Positions 17,196 to 25,358 of a DNA stretch of 64,000 nucleotides are shown here, piece after piece. Position 1 is the stretch's first letter, and every line of letters starts with the position of its first letter. The notes under the pieces were generated by a model. That model searched no databases. It was not told the origin of the DNA and saw nothing but the letters and a program-made list of their open reading frames with translations. Both the position numbers and the translations under genes were made by a program. Location of the stretch: positions 1,060,079-1,124,078 of the forward strand of contig CBDFHC010000004.1 in NCBI GenBank assembly GCA_965247585.1, given 5' to 3'. The DNA comes from CBDFHC01 sp965247585. GTDB lineage: Bacteria > Chloroflexota > Dehalococcoidia > Lucifugimonadales > GCA-2712585.

Positions 17196-18914
17196 TTAGA
17201 CGGTTCGTTGTTGGCTTGGTTGGCTTACGGCCTTATGGCACGTCCGGCAGAGCGTGACCAAGTCACTGAGCGCGTGGGACTTCATGCCTTTGACATGGTG
17301 GACTTGGAGAGGACTCCGAGCGCCACACTCTTGGCATTTCATCCCGTCGCGCAACTTGGCCTTGAGTTTCCGTTCGGCGAGTACGAGAGGTTCGCTGCGG
17401 CTACGTCTGCCGCTACTTGCCCCAATGGTCGCCGTGTAGATGCGCTCGTCTGGGCCGGTTGCTCCCTGTGGATGGTCGCCTGCTGCCTCCGCGTGGCCGG
17501 ACAGGTAGGGATGCGGGAATCCCGCTGCCCCCTTCTGTCGGTAGCGTTGGCGGTCAAGCTCCTGTCGGGTGGGGAGCCATTGGTACGTTTCCAGCGTGTT
17601 ATCGCCTTCGCGTTCCTCTGCGTACCAGCGGGTTCTGCCGTGGAGCATTCTGGTCTTGTCTTTCATGAGCTGTCCCTTATGGCTGCCCTTATGCTTCGCT
17701 AGGAGCCAGTTGAGGTAGCGGAACCATGTGAACCGCGTGATGTCCTCGATGTCCTGCACAAGGCTGGTGTACCGATAGTACTCGGCCCAGCCCCGCACGA
17801 TAGCGTTCAGGGTGGTCAGTCGGGTGTACTCGTCCATCCAAGTCCAGTTCCTGGAAGTCAGGGCCTTGAGCTTCTGTTTCACTCGCTCTTTTGCCTTGGC
17901 CGTCGGTCGGAGATGCACCGCCCACTTTCCTTCGGTCTTCTTGCGCTGGATGTGAAAACCCAGGAAGTCGAAGCCGTCGTTGACGTGGGTGATGACTGTC
18001 TTTTCTTCCGATAGCGTCAGGTGGAGTTTGTTCTCCAGAAACTGCTGTATGGCCTGCTTGGTGGCCTTGACCTCGGCGATGGGGCTGTTGCCGACGACCA
18101 CGAAGTCGTCCGCGTAGCGCACCATCTTGTAGTTGCCGAGACCTGCGTACCGTCTCCGTCGTCGAGCGTTAGGGTCGAGATCCCACTGCGCCGCCGCCCA
18201 CTTGTCAAACTCGTTGAGGTAGACGTTGGCTAGCAGCGGGGAGATAACCCCTCCCTGTGGCACACCGGATTCGGTGTGCTGAAAGAGGCCCCCTTCCATC
18301 ACGCCCGCTTTCAGGAACTTCCAGATCAAGTCCAGTAGCGCCCTGTCCTTCAGTCGCCTCCGCAACAGCTTCATGAGCGTCCGATGGTGGACGGTATCGA
18401 AGTAGCTTTGGAGGTCGCCTTCTATCACGTAGTAGTGTTTCAGGCTGGTGTTGAACATGGGCATGAGGACTGCGATTGCGTCCATCGTGCAACGACCTTT
18501 GCGGAAACCGTAGGAGTGCGGGTGAAAATCCGACTCGTAAATCGGGTCGAGGATGGCCCGAAGTGCTTCCTGCACGATGCGGTCTCGCAGGGCGGGGATG
18601 CCCAGCGGGCGCTGTTTGCCATCGTGCTTGGGTATGTAGACTCGCCGGACGGGTTGCGGCTCGTACGTTCTGCGCTTCAGTTGGTCGATGAGGGCCGTTA
18701 TCTGGCCCTCGTAGTCCTTCTTGAACGCATCCCGCGTCTTGCCGTCCACGCCGTCAGTCTGGCTACCCGGTCGCGCCAGTACCCTTTCAGCCGCTGTGTG
18801 CATCCAGCAGTCCCAGTGCAATAGGTCGTACAGGTTGGTGAACCTGTGGTCTGGATGCTCATTGGCCGTCTTTGCCAAGAACCTTTGCTTTTCTGCCATC
18901 TTCGTCGGGTTCAT
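17196..18914 (-). CDS. ltrA: Group II intron reverse transcriptase/maturase with HNH endonuclease
   Basis: 572 residues encoding a complete intron protein. Fingers-palm blocks: GIPALRDRIVQEALR, YGFRKGRCTMDAI, SGVPQGGVISPLLANVYL and the catalytic MVRYADDFVVV near residue 270. Next are block 7 (DGFDFLGFHIQ), domain X (LNAIVRGWAEYYRY) and a C-terminal HNH (CQECG, LQVHHVKGM, CRTCHKA). All catalytic residues appear intact, so mobility by target-primed reverse transcription is plausible. The ATG follows GGAGGG. The protein would splice the intron out of the methyltransferase message and copy it to new sites. Confidence 0.95.
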   Translation of the reverse strand: MNPTKMAEKQRFLAKTANEHPDHRFTNLYDLLHWDCWMHTAAERVLARPGSQTDGVDGKTRDAFKKDYEGQITALIDQLKRRTYEPQPVRRVYIPKHDGKQRPLGIPALRDRIVQEALRAILDPIYESDFHPHSYGFRKGRCTMDAIAVLMPMFNTSLKHYYVIEGDLQSYFDTVHHRTLMKLLRRRLKDRALLDLIWKFLKAGVMEGGLFQHTESGVPQGGVISPLLANVYLNEFDKWAAAQWDLDPNARRRRRYAGLGNYKMVRYADDFVVVGNSPIAEVKATKQAIQQFLENKLHLTLSEEKTVITHVNDGFDFLGFHIQRKKTEGKWAVHLRPTAKAKERVKQKLKALTSRNWTWMDEYTRLTTLNAIVRGWAEYYRYTSLVQDIEDITRFTWFRYLNWLLAKHKGSHKGQLMKDKTRMLHGRTRWYAEEREGDNTLETYQWLPTRQELDRQRYRQKGAAGFPHPYLSGHAEAAGDHPQGATGPDERIYTATIGASSGRRSRSEPLVLAERKLKAKLRDGMKCQECGARSPLQVHHVKGMKSHALSDLVTLCRTCHKAVSQPSQQRTV

Positions 18915-19488
18915 ACATCCCTCCTCTGGCGTAGTTTGCTTGTGTTCTGCACTCGTCTAATTGCCCTCCTTCGCCATGTGGTCGGCTTTCCCGACCTCGG
19001 ACTACTACGAGGGCTCTGCCCCACGTCCGGCATTGGCCGCAAGCTGGCCTACTCCGTTGCCGGAGAGCCGAACGTGGTTCCCAAGTTCACGTAGGTTGCA
19101 TCTTCATTCCGCCTTAGGTTCTGCCTTTACGCCTGGCACGGCTCCCTGCCGCGCTCGCCATCGGGGGACGGCCGGTTGTCTGGAGTGCGGCGTCCCTGTC
19201 CTGACGGACTTTTCCCGCAGTGGATAGACGGGTATCCGACGACTCTGCCCTCGCCCTACCGTGGACGGGCAGTCAGCGATTCGACGCGTCAAACAGCAGT
19301 TTCTTTCGTAACCGTAGCGGAACTCTGGCTAGGGGCACGCAGCTTGGTAGGGCTGCTGCCGCCCCGTTGTCGGGAAGGCTTCAAACACGGTTCTGCTTCG
19401 GGTCACCGTGCCTGCTTCCGTAGCCACCGGCCCACTCCTGGCCGGGTTCCAAGTCTGGAACTCTCAACCTATGCGCTTCTTGGCGCAC

Positions 19489-19520
19489 AGCCGCCCTTTC
19501 GCCTGTGCAGCCAGTCTCAT
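19489..19520 (-). pseudogene. DUF6094 methyltransferase, 5' exon
   Basis: ATG 19520 overlaps the stop of the upstream zinc-ribbon gene (ATGA) and encodes MRLAAQAKG, the expected N-terminus of this methyltransferase, before the intron begins at 19488. The run GGG at 19494-19496 has one G more than is needed to keep frame with the 3' exon. Confidence 0.75.
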
Positions 19521-19783
19521 GCCGTCTCTCCTTTCTCTTGGCTATCGGTCGTAGTTGACGGCCCGAACCGGCAGGGTTCGGGGTTGCAGAAGCGGCACTC
19601 CCCTCTTTCCCTGGGGGGCGGCACGTAGTCCTCGACGGTCACCGCCTGGAATATCACCTGGATACCGCACGAGCCGCAGTGGTAGATCTCCCCGGTGTGG
19701 ATGTCCTTGTCGAACTCCTCCACCTGCGCGAACCGCTCGTCGCAGTGGGGGCAGTCGAAGAACAGCGTCTGTTCAGTCGGCAT
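19517..19783 (-). CDS. Small zinc-ribbon protein
   Basis: 88 residues. CPHCDERF and YHCGSCGIQ form a zinc ribbon; a third CRFCNPEPC cluster is near the end. No named family. ATG 19783 follows GGAGAGGAG. The stop overlaps the methyltransferase start, so the two are coupled. Confidence 0.75.
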   Translation of the reverse strand: MPTEQTLFFDCPHCDERFAQVEEFDKDIHTGEIYHCGSCGIQVIFQAVTVEDYVPPPRERGECRFCNPEPCRFGPSTTTDSQEKGETA

Positions 19784-19818
19784 GGTCTCCTCTCCTTTCC
19801 TGTGTGTCCTGTGCCGCG

Positions 19819-20246
19819 TCAAGCGGCGATTGCCAGGTCCTTGTGGCGAGTGTCGATGCCGACCACCTCTCCGACCGCCAGGTTGCGCTGGTAGCACAGG
19901 ACCTGGTTGGTGCCGATGCCCTCGGCGCACGTCGTGCAGAAGGCGGTGATGAGCTCGGCGCGGGCAGCGACGGTCATCCGCCGCACCAGCATCGAGCCGC
20001 CCTCCGGCAGAGCCTGCCCCGCGATACGGGGGTGTGGCGGTAGAGCGTGACCGTGGGGTCGCGCCGCTCCTCCTCCGTCGCGGGCCGGTAGAAGTGGGGT
20101 TGCCCCGACCGGCAGAGGTGCTTCGAGCCGTCGTGGGGGCAGTAGCGGCAGGTCGTCCCGTCGGGCGAGAACCGCTGCCATGCCCCGTGGTTGCGCTGTC
20201 CGCGCCGCTTGTTGTTGCGCTTGGCCCTCTTCAGCGTTCTATCCAT
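19819..20246 (-). pseudogene. Small Cys-rich protein with a probable one-base frameshift
   Basis: The N-terminal half from ATG 20246 (basic, then CRYCPHDGSKHLC) runs into nonsense after DPTVTLYRHTP. The neighbouring frame continues plausibly as RIAGQALPEGG... with FCTTCAEGIG and VGEVVGIDTRHKDLAIAA to 19819. The switch is at a run of five G's (20028-20032, plus strand). One extra base would give a single 142-residue zinc-binding protein. The alternative is that two shorter products are made. Confidence 0.55.
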
Positions 20247-20866
20247 CGGACGCCTCCGTGGGCAGCGTGAGCCAGCTCCGACGCCACGGCGTCGGACAGG
20301 TCTTCGCGCAGCTTCTTGGACTTGGGGGAGCACCTGTAGGCCGAGACGCCCACGGACCGGAGGGGAACGATCTCCCCTTCCTCCAGGCCCCGCTCCCAGA
20401 GCCAACCGGCCCAGGAGCCGTGCAGGGGGAGCGGGCTGCGCTTGTCGAGAAAGAGGTGGTGCAGCGCCGGGGCCTCCTCCTCCGACTGCGCCAACAGGAG
20501 GAAGGAGTCCTTCTCGTAGGAGAACTCAGCGGTCTTGGTGTACACGAGGGCGTGCCAGCCGCCTGAGACCGGCAGGCGGGCGATCTTGGTCGTCCAGGTC
20601 CCGATGGTCTCGTACGGGATGATGCACCGCTGGTAGCCGCCCTGGAGCGCCATTCCGTCCGCGCCCCGGATGATGTGGGCAACGTCCGGGGGCTGCTTGA
20701 GGAGCGACGCCCAGATCGCCTTGAGCGCCGTCTGGGAGCCGACCATCGAGACGAACCAGAGGCCGTCGGTCTCCTCGTCGCGGGCGAAGGCGTCGGCGGT
20801 GGCGCTGAAGCCGGCCGCCGAGATGGTGTAGAGGTCTTCGGGGTCGATGGTGTGAGTCGCGAGCAT
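20231..20866 (-). CDS. Hypothetical protein of the element operon
   Basis: 211 residues, family not recognised. It looks globular (WFVSMVGSQTALKAIWASLL, HALVYTKTAEFSYEKDSFLLL) with no membrane segment. Ribosome site GGAGACAACTCC precedes ATG 20866. The next gene starts inside its last codons. The operon position, between RadC and the small zinc proteins, is the only hint to function. Confidence 0.7.
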   Translation of the reverse strand: MLATHTIDPEDLYTISAAGFSATADAFARDEETDGLWFVSMVGSQTALKAIWASLLKQPPDVAHIIRGADGMALQGGYQRCIIPYETIGTWTTKIARLPVSGGWHALVYTKTAEFSYEKDSFLLLAQSEEEAPALHHLFLDKRSPLPLHGSWAGWLWERGLEEGEIVPLRSVGVSAYRCSPKSKKLREDLSDAVASELAHAAHGGVRWIER

Positions 20867-20969
20867 GGAGTTGTCTCCTTTTCGTTTCTTGGTGTGGGTG
20901 ATGCAAGCGCGGGAGGGTGTCCCCCCGGCGTGGAGAGCCGGACGGCGTGCGCAGTCCGGTCGTGGAGCG

Positions 20970-20991
20970 CCCGTCCCATAGAGGAGACGGG
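20970..20991 (-). repeat. Intercistronic hairpin
   Basis: CCCGTC / GACGGG with a ten-base loop containing GAGGA, just after the RadC stop. Confidence 0.55.
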
Positions 20992-21501
20992 TCAGGGCAT
21001 CAGCCCCCGTTCCTTGAGGCTGACGATCCCTGGGTTGCCGATGACCACGTGGTCGAGGAGCTTGATGCCCAGGAGCTCTCCGGCCTCGATGAGTTGTTTG
21101 GTGAGAGAAACGTCTTCTGGACTTGGCTCGGCTGAACCGCTGGGGTGGTTGTGGCAGACGATGATGCAGGGGACCACCTCCAGGATTGCGGGGCGGAACA
21201 CCTCGGCGGCCCTGACGGAGATGGACTGAATATCCCCCTGGTAGATCACCCGCTGGCCCACCACGTCATTTCTGGTGTTCAGGAGGAGCACCCGAAGCTG
21301 CTCCTGTGCCAGGTTCGCCATCTCCGGCCCCAGCAGCCGCTTCACGTCTTCCGGGCTTGAGATGGTGGGCAGGTCGGTGGGGCGCTCCGGCTGGGTCTCG
21401 ACCTGGTAGCGCACCGCCAGCTCGCCCAGCAGGTTCAGGTTGCTCCGCAGGGCGTCCAGCAGAACAGCGTCCTTGCTAGCAGTCTTATTCATCATGGTCA
21501 T
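20992..21501 (-). CDS. RadC-like JAB-domain protein
   Basis: 169 residues with the JAB metal site HNHPSGSAEPSPEDVSLT and the preceding LLLNTRNDVVGQRVIYQGD typical of RadC/UPF0758. The usual N-terminal helix-hairpin-helix is absent or very divergent, so this is the short form common on mobile elements. Its role is unknown despite the historical DNA repair name. It follows ssb in the operon. Confidence 0.88.
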   Translation of the reverse strand: MTMMNKTASKDAVLLDALRSNLNLLGELAVRYQVETQPERPTDLPTISSPEDVKRLLGPEMANLAQEQLRVLLLNTRNDVVGQRVIYQGDIQSISVRAAEVFRPAILEVVPCIIVCHNHPSGSAEPSPEDVSLTKQLIEAGELLGIKLLDHVVIGNPGIVSLKERGLMP

Positions 21502-21534
21502 TTCGGCCTCCTTCGCTATGGGTTAGAACAGAAG

Positions 21535-21566
21535 CGGGGCCGCCCCTGTAGGAGGAAGCGGCCCCG
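21535..21566 (-). repeat. Intercistronic hairpin
   Basis: Perfect 9-bp stem CGGGGCCGC / GCGGCCCCG between ssb and radC-like genes. On the minus strand its loop contains TTCCTCC, complementary to a ribosome-binding sequence. Confidence 0.65.
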
Positions 21567-21607
21567 TGGTTGCGCCTTCGGGAAGGCGTCGCTGTGCGGT
21601 TGTGGGA

Positions 21608-21991
21608 CTAGAAGGGAGAGGCGCCGACCGGCTGCTCGATGTCCGCGGCGTCGCCGTTGCCGTTCCCGTTGCGGGAGTCGAGGAACACGACCTCGGAGGC
21701 GTGAATCTCGGTGCGGTGGCGGCGCTGGCCGTCGTCGCCCTCCCAGGAGTTCTGGACGAGGCGGCCCGCCACGTAGACGCGGTCGCCCTTGGCGACGTAC
21801 TGGTTCACCGCCTCGGCGGTATTGCCCCAGCAGACGATGTTGTGCCAGTCCGTCTCGTTGTCGGCGTCCTTCCGGTAGCGGTCGGTCGCCAGCCGCAGCT
21901 TGGTGACGGCGGTGCCGCCGGGGGTGTACTGCATCTCCGGGTCCGTTCCGATCCTGCCCAAGAGCTCGACTTTGTTGATGGTGCGTGACAT
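21608..21991 (-). CDS. ssb: Single-stranded DNA-binding protein
   Basis: 127 residues with a complete OB-fold: INKVELLGRIGTDPEMQYTP, DWHNIVCWGNTAEAVNQYV, GDRVYVAGRLVQNSWEGDDG. A short tail with NGNGNG ends GASPF instead of the usual acidic DDDIPF. It coats single strands during replication or transfer of the element. It is encoded between the PD-(D/E)XK nuclease and RadC-like genes. Confidence 0.95.
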   Translation of the reverse strand: MSRTINKVELLGRIGTDPEMQYTPGGTAVTKLRLATDRYRKDADNETDWHNIVCWGNTAEAVNQYVAKGDRVYVAGRLVQNSWEGDDGQRRHRTEIHASEVVFLDSRNGNGNGDAADIEQPVGASPF

Positions 21992-22049
21992 TTGATTCTC
22001 CTTTGTGCGTGAAGTAGCGCGGTCTTGCCGCGCCCGTCGTGAATTAGAG

Positions 22050-22084
22050 CGGGGCCGCCCCCTGTAGAGGGGAAGACGGCCCCG
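22050..22084 (-). repeat. Intercistronic hairpin
   Basis: CGGGGCCG / CGGCCCCG stem between the nuclease and ssb genes; loop TCTTCCCCTCTAC on the minus strand. Confidence 0.65.
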
Positions 22085-22111
22085 TCCTGCGCTTCCAATC
22101 AGGGGAAGCGT

Positions 22112-23209
22112 CTAGCTGACCCGCACGTACTCCGACTGGCTCTCGGCGACGATCTCGGCTCGGACCTCCGGGTCGAGGGCCTCGTTGAGCCTTCGGTGGT
22201 TCACGGAGTACCTGGTCGAGCTGACGAGGGTGACCGTACGGCCCCCCACCGTCGCCTTGGAGTCCCCCTGGCGGCGCATCCACGCCTTCAGGGTGTCCAG
22301 CGCTGTGCGCTTGGCCTTCTCAGGCTCCTTGATGGATTCCTGAGCCTCCGCGTAGGCCGCCACCGCGTCCCGTGCCTCTTCGTCGCTCACCTCCTCTTCT
22401 TCGATCTCCGTCCCCTCACTCGCCTCCGCCGCTCCCGGCAGGCAGATGTCCAGGAAGGGACACGACCTGCATTGCCAGCTGGTGGACGTAAAATCCCGGT
22501 CGGGCAGCGCGTCGGGGTCAGGCCCGCTCCGGACGTGGTGAGCGGCAAGCTCACCGAGCCACTCGCAGGCGTCCTGCAAGGCCCTCTCCAGCCGTTCGGC
22601 GGGAATCCGCTCCCAGTCCCAGGTGCGAGCCCCCGTATCCATCGTGGCGATCACCGCGTCCCGCAGGTCTCCGAACTCGCCGAGCGCGTAGAGGGCGGCC
22701 TGGGCCACCGACGCCGGATGGCTGCGCTCCGCTCCAAGCGTCCGCCAGCGGCGGAACGCCTCCGGCCCCCGCGTCTTGATCTCGACGACCATCGGGTCGC
22801 CGTAGGCGGGACCCTGCGTCTCGCCCTCAAAGAGGAACGGCTGCGGCTTAGCCGCTTCGTCCCCCTCCACCGGCATCCGCACCGTGCCGTCCGGGTGCCC
22901 CGTGACCAGCAGGTTCGGGCCGATGCGCACCGCCACCTGCTGCGGGTCGTGGGGGTCGGCGGCATCCACCTTCCATCCAGCCCGCTCCATCGCCCGGACC
23001 ACAACCGGCTCCAGGGCGTTGCCCGCCTCCATCGCCGTCAGCGACTCCTCGCTGGGCGGGTTGGTGGGCTCGTAGCTGGTTGCGGCGTACCAGAGGGCGC
23101 GGCGGCAGCCCAGGGCCGCCGATGCCCGCACCTCCATGTTGCCGTCTGCGTCGAATCGCGCCGCAGGACGGGAGAAGACCTCCGCCCTGTCAGTAGTCGT
23201 CGTTGCCAT
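22112..23209 (-). CDS. PD-(D/E)XK nuclease, RecB/Cas4-like
   Basis: 365 residues from ATG 23209 (GGAGG upstream). Motifs: SAALGCRRALWYA with a first Cys, MEAGNALEP, VTGHPDGTV and VVEIKTRG (Asp and Glu-x-Lys catalytic set), then SVAQAALYA and a Cys cluster CRSCPFLDIC. The four spread Cys are those of AddB/Cas4-type iron-sulfur nucleases. It would process DNA ends together with the Rad52-like protein and SSB encoded nearby. The C-terminal 100 residues are coiled and specific to this group. Confidence 0.85.
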   Translation of the reverse strand: MATTTTDRAEVFSRPAARFDADGNMEVRASAALGCRRALWYAATSYEPTNPPSEESLTAMEAGNALEPVVVRAMERAGWKVDAADPHDPQQVAVRIGPNLLVTGHPDGTVRMPVEGDEAAKPQPFLFEGETQGPAYGDPMVVEIKTRGPEAFRRWRTLGAERSHPASVAQAALYALGEFGDLRDAVIATMDTGARTWDWERIPAERLERALQDACEWLGELAAHHVRSGPDPDALPDRDFTSTSWQCRSCPFLDICLPGAAEASEGTEIEEEEVSDEEARDAVAAYAEAQESIKEPEKAKRTALDTLKAWMRRQGDSKATVGGRTVTLVSSTRYSVNHRRLNEALDPEVRAEIVAESQSEYVRVS

Positions 23210-23239
23210 CGTCGTTGCCTCCTTCCTGTAAATGAGAAG

Positions 23240-23268
23240 CGGGGCCGCCCGCGAAGGAGACAGCCCCG
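23240..23268 (-). repeat. Intercistronic hairpin
   Basis: CGGGGC / GCCCCG stem between the TSCPD-domain gene and the nuclease gene. Confidence 0.6.
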
Positions 23269-23292
23269 CCTCGATACCGTTGTCCTGGCCGT

Positions 23293-23709
23293 TCATGCGG
23301 CCGCATTCATCTCAGTCGCCGCATCTTGCACCGTTTCAGCCTCTCGCTCTTCCCTGGCCTTCAGATGGACCTTGAGGATGTGGGCTATCCCGTCGCCGAG
23401 GCCGAGCACCGCAACGCTCCTGCCATCGCCCAACTTGTTCCAGAACGGCTGCATCTCCTGGATGCCCTGAATCTGGTCGATCACTTCTTCGAGAGGTGTT
23501 CCCCTTCGCAGGTGCAGGGAGATGAGGCGGCAGGCCAGCTCGGTGACGCCGTGCTGGAAGCTGCCGCCCTTTCCCAGCCAGCCGAAGACCTCGAAGGGTT
23601 CCTCTTCCTCGTCCACAGAAACGGTCACGTAAAGGTTGCCGAACTCCGTCTGGAGCTTGGTGGTCGTGCTGGGCAGGGTGCGGGGCCTGGGCCGCGTCGT
23701 CGCGGTCAT
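23293..23709 (-). CDS. Stand-alone TSCPD-domain protein
   Basis: 138 residues similar to the C-terminal TSCPD domain of adenosylcobalamin-dependent ribonucleotide reductase (GNLYVTVSVDEEEEPFEVFG, GKGGSFQHGVTELACRLISL). The catalytic reductase domain is missing. Stand-alone copies occur on phages and mobile elements; function unknown. ATG 23709 overlaps the previous stop by four bases. Confidence 0.75.
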   Translation of the reverse strand: MTATTRPRPRTLPSTTTKLQTEFGNLYVTVSVDEEEEPFEVFGWLGKGGSFQHGVTELACRLISLHLRRGTPLEEVIDQIQGIQEMQPFWNKLGDGRSVAVLGLGDGIAHILKVHLKAREEREAETVQDAATEMNAAA

Positions 23710-24212
23710 GGCCTGCCCGCCTTTCCGAGGCAGAGCGGGCGCGTCCCGGTGCACTCGATGGCCTCCATCCTCCCGTAGGCCCGCACCACCTCGGCGTCGC
23801 CCACGAAGGACTCGGCCTCGATGCGGGTGTCGAACCGCCCGAAGGGGTCCGTCCCGTGGCCGCCCCTGTAGGCGACGGCGTGGTAGTGGATACCCGGTGA
23901 GCAGCTGCGGAGGTACGGGAGCGCGGGAGCGTAGCGGTCGAAGTAGCCCGCCACCTTCAGCGCCATCTCCCTCTCGATGTCGTCGCCCAGGCCGAGCAGC
24001 GTCCTGACGATGGGCTCCTCGCAGTCCTCCTCCGCGAAGGTCTGTGTGAACATGGCGTCCCGCAGTTCGGCGGGAAGCTCGTTCCACCGCTCCCGGCTGA
24101 GCTTCAGCCCGCCGTGGCTCGGCGTCGCGACCCGCCAGACGCCCTCGGCCAGCTCCTCGATGTCATGCGTCCAGCCCCAGGGTGTGCTTACCAGGGTCTC
24201 AGTCGTTGTCAT
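23706..24212 (-). CDS. DUF7007-type protein
   Basis: 168 residues starting with TPWGWTHDIEELAEGVWRV and ATPSHGGLKLSRERW, which I recall as the DUF7007 signature of plasmid and ICE proteins. No catalytic motif is evident. A conserved EEDCEEPIV segment and a Cys-containing tail follow. It is coupled to the TSCPD gene. Confidence 0.7.
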   Translation of the reverse strand: MTTTETLVSTPWGWTHDIEELAEGVWRVATPSHGGLKLSRERWNELPAELRDAMFTQTFAEEDCEEPIVRTLLGLGDDIEREMALKVAGYFDRYAPALPYLRSCSPGIHYHAVAYRGGHGTDPFGRFDTRIEAESFVGDAEVVRAYGRMEAIECTGTRPLCLGKAGRP

Positions 24213-24245
24213 GGCTCGTAGCCTCCTTGTCCTGTAATGAAGGAG

Positions 24246-24275
24246 CGGGGCAGCCCCCGGAAGGAGACGGCCCCG
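24246..24275 (-). repeat. Intercistronic hairpin
   Basis: CGGGGC / GCCCCG stem with TCTCCTTCC in the loop (minus strand), between the Rad52-like and DUF7007 genes. Confidence 0.6.
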
Positions 24276-24307
24276 CTCTCGATCCCGAACCCGATCGACC
24301 GGCAGGC

Positions 24308-25153
24308 TTAGGCGGCCTGGGCCTGCTGCATCTGCCGCAGCTTGTTGGCGGCGGCCTCCACCAGCGGCCCGAGCTCGGCGGCGTCCAGGGCGTCGATGCT
24401 CTTGCCCGTCCGGTCCGTGACGGCGGTCCGCACCTTGTCCTCGTCGAGGCCCTGCTCGGCGGCTATCTCGATAAGCCGCTTGCGCAGCTTTTCGACCTGG
24501 GAATCGCTGCGGCTCCTGCCCTGGGCCTGGCCGGAGTTGCCGTTGGCCCCGTTTCCAGTACGGGGCGGGCTCTGGGCGGGGACCCGTTGCGGTTGCGGCG
24601 GGTTGCCGGCCTGCGGCTGGTCGCCGTAGAAGCCGTTGCCGAACTGGACGCCGAAGCTCCTGAACGCCCGCTTCATGCCGTCCGTGACTGCGCCCTTGAT
24701 GGCCGTGTCGTGCCCGTCCAGGGTGTCCTCCGCGACCGGGTGGACGCCGGTGTCGGTGCGAGGCAGCGCGCCCGCGACGGTGACCCGCACCGGCGCACTG
24801 TAGCCCTGGGCGACCTTCACCTCGCCGGTGCTCGTATCGACCGTCTCGATCCGGCGCAGCGTCACGTCGCCGACCAGCTCGTAGCCCCATCCGCCGTAGC
24901 CGAAGATGCGGTTGGCCTGGGCGATGACGGCGTGGCCTTCGAGGTAGTCGAAGACCCTGCCGCCCCGCCCCTTGCGCTGCGAGACCAGGCCGGGGTCGAT
25001 GGGCTGTCCCAGGGCGCCCGTGACCGCGGGCGGCAGCCCGTCCCAGAGCAGAGCCAGCCCCGCGCTCGATGCGGGGTCGTGCTCGCCGACTATAGCGGCG
25101 TCGGGCTTGTGCCCGTTGCCGTTTCCGTTGTTGCTTCCGTTCCTGTTCACCAT
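24308..25153 (-). CDS. Rad52/Rad22-family single-strand annealing protein
   Basis: 281 residues. The core VFDYLEGHAVIAQANRIFGY, GYELVGDVTLRRIE and DTAIKGAVTDGMKRAFRSFG matches the Rad52 annealing domain. N-terminal NGNGNGH and central Asn/Gly/Gln-rich linkers surround it, and a helical C-terminus follows. It anneals complementary strands coated by SSB; with the nuclease and SSB genes it makes a recombination set like that of phages. ATG 25153 has AAGGAG upstream. Confidence 0.88.
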   Translation of the reverse strand: MVNRNGSNNGNGNGHKPDAAIVGEHDPASSAGLALLWDGLPPAVTGALGQPIDPGLVSQRKGRGGRVFDYLEGHAVIAQANRIFGYGGWGYELVGDVTLRRIETVDTSTGEVKVAQGYSAPVRVTVAGALPRTDTGVHPVAEDTLDGHDTAIKGAVTDGMKRAFRSFGVQFGNGFYGDQPQAGNPPQPQRVPAQSPPRTGNGANGNSGQAQGRSRSDSQVEKLRKRLIEIAAEQGLDEDKVRTAVTDRTGKSIDALDAAELGPLVEAAANKLRQMQQAQAA

Positions 25154-25358
25154 GTCTGTCTCCTTCTTGTCCGTGCATGTTGTGTCCTGTTGCCAAAGGC
25201 CGGTGCAGGTTCCTCTACGGGAACCCGTGTGCGGGCGAGGCCCGTCGTGCATTGGGCATAGGTCCTCCTGTGCGGTGAGAGTGGGAACCGGTGAGGCGGG
25301 AGCAAGTCCCATTAGGGAGGGGCGGGCGAGAAGCCCGAAGGGAAGCGGTGGGGAGCCG

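Larger units (their letters stand above)
17093..19488 (-). mobile_element. Group II intron, 2396 nt, with encoded maturase
   Basis: The 5' end at 19488 reads GTGCGCC, matching the GUGYG consensus. The 3' end at 17093 reads TACCCAAT, with a bulged A seven bases from the end as branch point and AY as last bases. Domain V is at 17158-17191 and the reverse transcriptase frame lies in domain IV. Domain VI pairs GGGAGGGA with TCCCTACCC around the bulge. Excising the intron joins GGCT to ACTACCCG and rebuilds the Gly-Tyr-Tyr-Pro codons of the methyltransferase, which fixes the boundaries independently. Confidence 0.85.

Noticed and set aside
23293..23709. Full ribonucleotide reductase
   Set aside because: Only the TSCPD-like tail is present; no catalytic domain in any frame nearby.
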